From: CAZFBR01 sp035353495 [NCBI: uncultured bacterium]
GTDB taxonomy: Bacteria > DAOPZR01
NCBI GenBank assembly: GCA_964517215.1
Contig: CAZFBR010000154.1
Coordinates: 1-8,482 of the forward strand
Length of the DNA stretch: 8,482 bases
Direction: 5' to 3'
The position numbers were made by a program, and so were the translations under genes. Below are positions 6,672 to 8,482 of this stretch, one piece after another. Position 1 is the first letter of the stretch, and every line of letters starts with the position of its first letter. A model generated the notes under the pieces. That model was not told the origin of the DNA and made no database searches. It saw only the letters and a program-made list of their open reading frames with translations.

Positions 6672-6865
6672 GGAACGGCATCTCCCAATTCATACATATC
6701 AGTCGAATACGCTGTCGAAAATATCGCCGATGGAGTACTCACTCCGTAAGGTGAAAATCCAGTGTTTCTCGGCCATCCAGCGTCATTCTGACAACTGCTG
6801 CGTCGCCGATCCTGCCGGCCCGCCGACAGCAGTGCAGCTATCAATGCGATACAATATATTCGCAT
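6665..6865 (-). pseudogene. Small ORF or decayed gene remnant upstream of the frameshifted gene
   Basis: One frame runs 66 codons from an ATG at 6865, beginning with a signal-peptide-like MRIYCIALIAALLSAG, and its TAA overlaps the ATG at 6671. After residue 17 it looks unlike a folded protein. In the same strand, two other frames look more protein-like locally: 6810-6739 reads I-G-D-A-A-V-V-R-M-T-L-D-G-R-E-T-L-D-F-H-L-T-E before a TGA, and 6776-6699 ends in Y-S-I-G-D-I-F-D-S-V-F-D before a TGA. The alternation of frames suggests a small gene with two or more indels, or a non-coding repeat element. The promoter predicted at 6872-6900 would start RNA at about 6865, on the ATG itself, so the whole stretch could also be a 195-base leader. 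I cannot tell these apart. Confidence 0.35.
6794..6833. other. Inverted repeat in the 200-base leader or remnant
   Basis: ACTGCTG (6794-6800) pairs with CAGCAGT (6827-6833), and TCG (6803-6805) pairs with CGA (6824-6826) across a two-base bulge, with a GC-rich loop between. A second small hairpin, GGAGT/ACTCC, is at 6732-6736/6741-6745. Neither is followed by a T tract. Confidence 0.35.
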
Positions 6866-6871
6866 ATGCCG

Positions 6872-6900
6872 ATATTACGTGCCGCCGCTAATATTGTCAA
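6872..6900 (-). promoter_or_regulatory. Sigma70-type promoter reading into the AT-rich island
   Basis: The minus strand has a perfect -35 TTGACA (6895-6900), a 17-base spacer and -10 TAATAT (6872-6877). It faces away from the hpt promoter. Transcription would start near 6865 and run through the remnant and the frameshifted gene. It shows that the island was, or still is, expressed. Confidence 0.7.
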
Positions 6901-6910
6901 CCCGCCGCAA

Positions 6911-6920
6911 GTGCCGGCAC
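6911..6920. promoter_or_regulatory. Perfect 10-base palindrome between the divergent promoters
   Basis: GTGCCGGCAC is its own reverse complement and sits between the -35 boxes of the minus promoter (6895-6900) and the plus promoter (6936-6941). It could be an operator acting on both, but half-sites this short and GC-rich can arise by chance in this genome. Confidence 0.3.
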
Positions 6921-6935
6921 CGGAACGGCATCCAG

Positions 6936-6964
6936 TTGACAGTCCGGGGCCGGCGTGTTAGATA
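6936..6964 (+). promoter_or_regulatory. Sigma70-type promoter for hpt
   Basis: A perfect -35 TTGACA (6936-6941) is followed after 17 bases by TAGATA (6959-6964), a weak -10. Transcription would begin near 6971, only about 14 bases before the hpt ATG and just before its GGAGG site (6974-6978), a very short leader. Confidence 0.55.
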
Positions 6965-6984
6965 CGGGTCAGCGGAGGTGGCGT

Positions 6985-7542
6985 ATGCACCCGGAAATCG
7001 ACAGGATCATCGTCACGGCAGAACAGCTGGCGCAGCGCAACGCGGAACTGGGCCGGCAGATCACGGCGGACTATGCCGGCAAACCGCTGACCGTGGTCAG
7101 CATCCTGCGCGGCTCGATCATTTTCGTCGCCGACCTCATCCGCCATATCGAGCTCGACCTGGAACTCGACTTCATCGGCGCCGCCTCCTACGGCGACGAT
7201 ACCGAGACCTCGGGCCATGTCGACATCCGCAAGCATCTCGACGGCAAGGTGCATGACCGCCACGTGCTGCTGGTCGACGACATTCTCGACACCGGCTACA
7301 CCATCAAGACGGTCTGCGAGCTGATCCGCATCTCGCACCCGCTGTCGCTCAAGACCGCCGTCGCCTTCGACAAGCCCGCGCGGCGCAAGGTCGCTTTGGA
7401 AGCCGATTACGTCGGTTTCACCATCGACCCGGTTTTCATCGTCGGGTACGGTTTGGACCTCGCGCAGAAGTACCGCAATCTGCCCTACATCGGTGTGCCG
7501 AAAAAAGAGGTCCTCGACCGCACCTTCGGCACCCGTCCCTGA
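6985..7542 (+). CDS. hpt: Hypoxanthine phosphoribosyltransferase
   Basis: This purine-salvage enzyme joins hypoxanthine or guanine to PRPP, giving IMP or GMP plus pyrophosphate, in the cytoplasm. The 185-residue product is family length. The PRPP-binding loop is HVLLVDDILDTGYTI at 93-107, with the two acidic residues D98-D99; the pyrophosphate loop is SILRGS at 39-44; the flexible loop region S-Y-G-D-D-T is near 68-73; and the base-binding end is Y-V-G-F at 142-145 with FIVGYGLD at 151-158 and Y-R-N-L-P-Y-I-G after it. The ATG at 6985 has GGAGG six bases upstream; a longer in-frame opening would overlap the promoter. It is followed after two bases by the next gene. Guanine versus hypoxanthine preference cannot be read from sequence. 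Confidence 0.96.
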   Translation: MHPEIDRIIVTAEQLAQRNAELGRQITADYAGKPLTVVSILRGSIIFVADLIRHIELDLELDFIGAASYGDDTETSGHVDIRKHLDGKVHDRHVLLVDDILDTGYTIKTVCELIRISHPLSLKTAVAFDKPARRKVALEADYVGFTIDPVFIVGYGLDLAQKYRNLPYIGVPKKEVLDRTFGTRP

Positions 7543-7544
7543 CC

Positions 7545-8482
7545 ATGCCTGACACTGCGCCGGGCACGCCGGCAGCGGTTCCGCCCGCGCCGCCGGGCAC
7601 GCCGCGCGGCGGCTTGCTGCACGGCACCGCGCGCCTGGTCAAGGGAACCGTGCACACCGTCAGTTATCTCACCAGCAACGAGGTCTATATCTACACCTCG
7701 GCCATCGCCTTCAATGTGCTGCTGGCGATCTTTCCCTACCTGATTGTCATTATCACCCTGGCGCGCACGCTCTTCCCCGGCTGGGGCCTGGACCAGCAGC
7801 TGCTCGAGATCATCGGGGACTATTTCCCCACCGCGGAGAATTTCGTCACCACCAACCTGAATGCGGTCAGCCACAAATGGGGGAGCCTGACCTGGCTCTC
7901 CGCCCTGCTCACTCTCATGGCCGGTTCGTCGCTTTTCGTCCCCATCGAACTTGCGCTCAATCGCGCCCTGCACAAGGACGGCGAACGCAATTTTATCGTC
8001 AGCAACGCGATGAGTTTCGGTTTGTTCCTCGTCTGCGGTGCGATCTTTTTCGGCGCGGCCATGCTGGCCACCCTGCCGCTCAAGCTGTTCGATCTCGCGT
8101 TCGCCGCCCTGGCCGAATATGTCCGGCTGCCCCTGCTGCATCAGGGCATTGAAATCGTCATCACCAAGCTGTTTACCGTGCCGGCGATCTGCCTCTGCTT
8201 CTTCGTCATCTACTGGTCGCTGCCGCTCCCGCCGCGGCCGCCCGTGCGCCCCATGCTGGTTGCCGCGGTGGCGATGGGCCTGCTCTGGGAGCTCGGGCGC
8301 ATTGTCTACGTGCTCGCGCTGCCGCTCTTTGAATTCCAGAAATACTACGGCGCCTTTTATGTCACCGTATCGCTGGTCACCCTCGCCTTCTTCTCGGGGT
8401 TCATCCTGCTGCTCGGACCGCACCTCGTTGCCAAACGGCTCGCGGCCATGCCCGAGCTGCCGCGCGCCGATGAACCGGACGG
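7545..8482 (+). CDS. BrkB/YihY-family inner membrane protein (3' end beyond window)
   Basis: At least 312 codons are open to the window edge without a stop. The protein begins with a proline/alanine-rich cytoplasmic stretch (about residues 1-25) and then has about six hydrophobic segments, as in the YihY/BrkB family. Family-like features are the first helix (Y-T-S-A-I-A-F-N-V-L-L-A-I-F-P-Y-L) at about 51-67 and the C-terminal pair ending in F-Y-V-T-V-S-L-V-T-L-A-F-F-S-G-F-I-L-L-L-G near 270-290, followed by the basic V-A-K-R-L. Some members were once named ribonuclease BN, which is now known to be wrong for YihY; their molecular role is unclear. The ATG lies two bases after the hpt stop, so translation is probably coupled. 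Only the last part of a hydrophilic tail is likely to be missing. Confidence 0.85.
   Translation, partial: MPDTAPGTPAAVPPAPPGTPRGGLLHGTARLVKGTVHTVSYLTSNEVYIYTSAIAFNVLLAIFPYLIVIITLARTLFPGWGLDQQLLEIIGDYFPTAENFVTTNLNAVSHKWGSLTWLSALLTLMAGSSLFVPIELALNRALHKDGERNFIVSNAMSFGLFLVCGAIFFGAAMLATLPLKLFDLAFAALAEYVRLPLLHQGIEIVITKLFTVPAICLCFFVIYWSLPLPPRPPVRPMLVAAVAMGLLWELGRIVYVLALPLFEFQKYYGAFYVTVSLVTLAFFSGFILLLGPHLVAKRLAAMPELPRADEPD

Noticed and set aside
6601-6891. Plus-strand frame of 96 codons in the AT-rich island
   Set aside because: No promoter or RBS upstream, and it lies opposite the better supported promoter, RBS and transmembrane segment of the minus strand. A low-probability alternative.
5623-6900. 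Insertion sequence, prophage or CRISPR explanation for the AT-rich island
   Set aside because: No transposase, integrase, terminal inverted repeats, target duplication or regularly spaced repeats could be seen.

Overview
The window is a GC-rich bacterial chromosome segment that is mostly core translation genes. The minus strand, read right to left, carries leuS, a small one-pass membrane protein, rpmG, tRNA-Trp, secE, nusG, rplK, rplA and the first codons of rplJ. This is the widely conserved rpmG-trpT-secE-nusG-rplK-rplA-rplJ order that normally runs on into rplL-rpoBC. The right-hand 1.6 kb is on the plus strand and carries hpt followed directly by a BrkB/YihY-type membrane protein that runs off the end. 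The organism is a Gram-negative-like bacterium with near-consensus sigma70-type promoters (TTGACA-N17-TACAAT before rpmG, TTGCAG-N17-TATAAT before leuS). The style of L33 (zinc-ribbon form) and LeuRS would fit the PVC superphylum (Lentisphaerota/Kiritimatiellota/Verrucomicrobiota), but that is a guess from memory, not a demonstrated assignment.

Layout: 1-60 is a stretch that does not continue rplJ and looks foreign to the locus (probably a contig-edge chimera). 61-2192 holds the start of rplJ, then rplA, rplK, nusG and secE, tightly packed with gaps of 4 to 24 bases. 2245-2489 holds tRNA-Trp and rpmG, with a strong promoter at 2546-2574 that probably starts the whole secE/nusG/ribosomal-protein unit. 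2619-5504 holds the small membrane protein and leuS, with their own promoter at 5594-5622. 5623-6900 is a visibly AT-richer island with no recognisable family: one beta-rich, membrane-anchored gene that is broken by a single-base frameshift, preceded by a 200-base stretch in which three different frames each look partly protein-like. 6872-6964 is a divergent promoter region with a 10-base perfect palindrome in its middle. 6985-8482 is hpt and the BrkB-like gene, probably co-translated.

The translation genes act together: LeuRS charges tRNA-Leu, tRNA-Trp reads UGG, L33, L11, L1 and L10 are 50S proteins, SecE is part of the SecYEG channel and NusG ties RNA polymerase to Rho and to the ribosome. 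I did not find a convincing new system. The parts worth a second look are the AT-rich island with its frameshifted gene, the divergent promoter/palindrome, a nonamer (CGGCACTTG) shared by three minus-strand promoter regions, and the broken rplJ edge.
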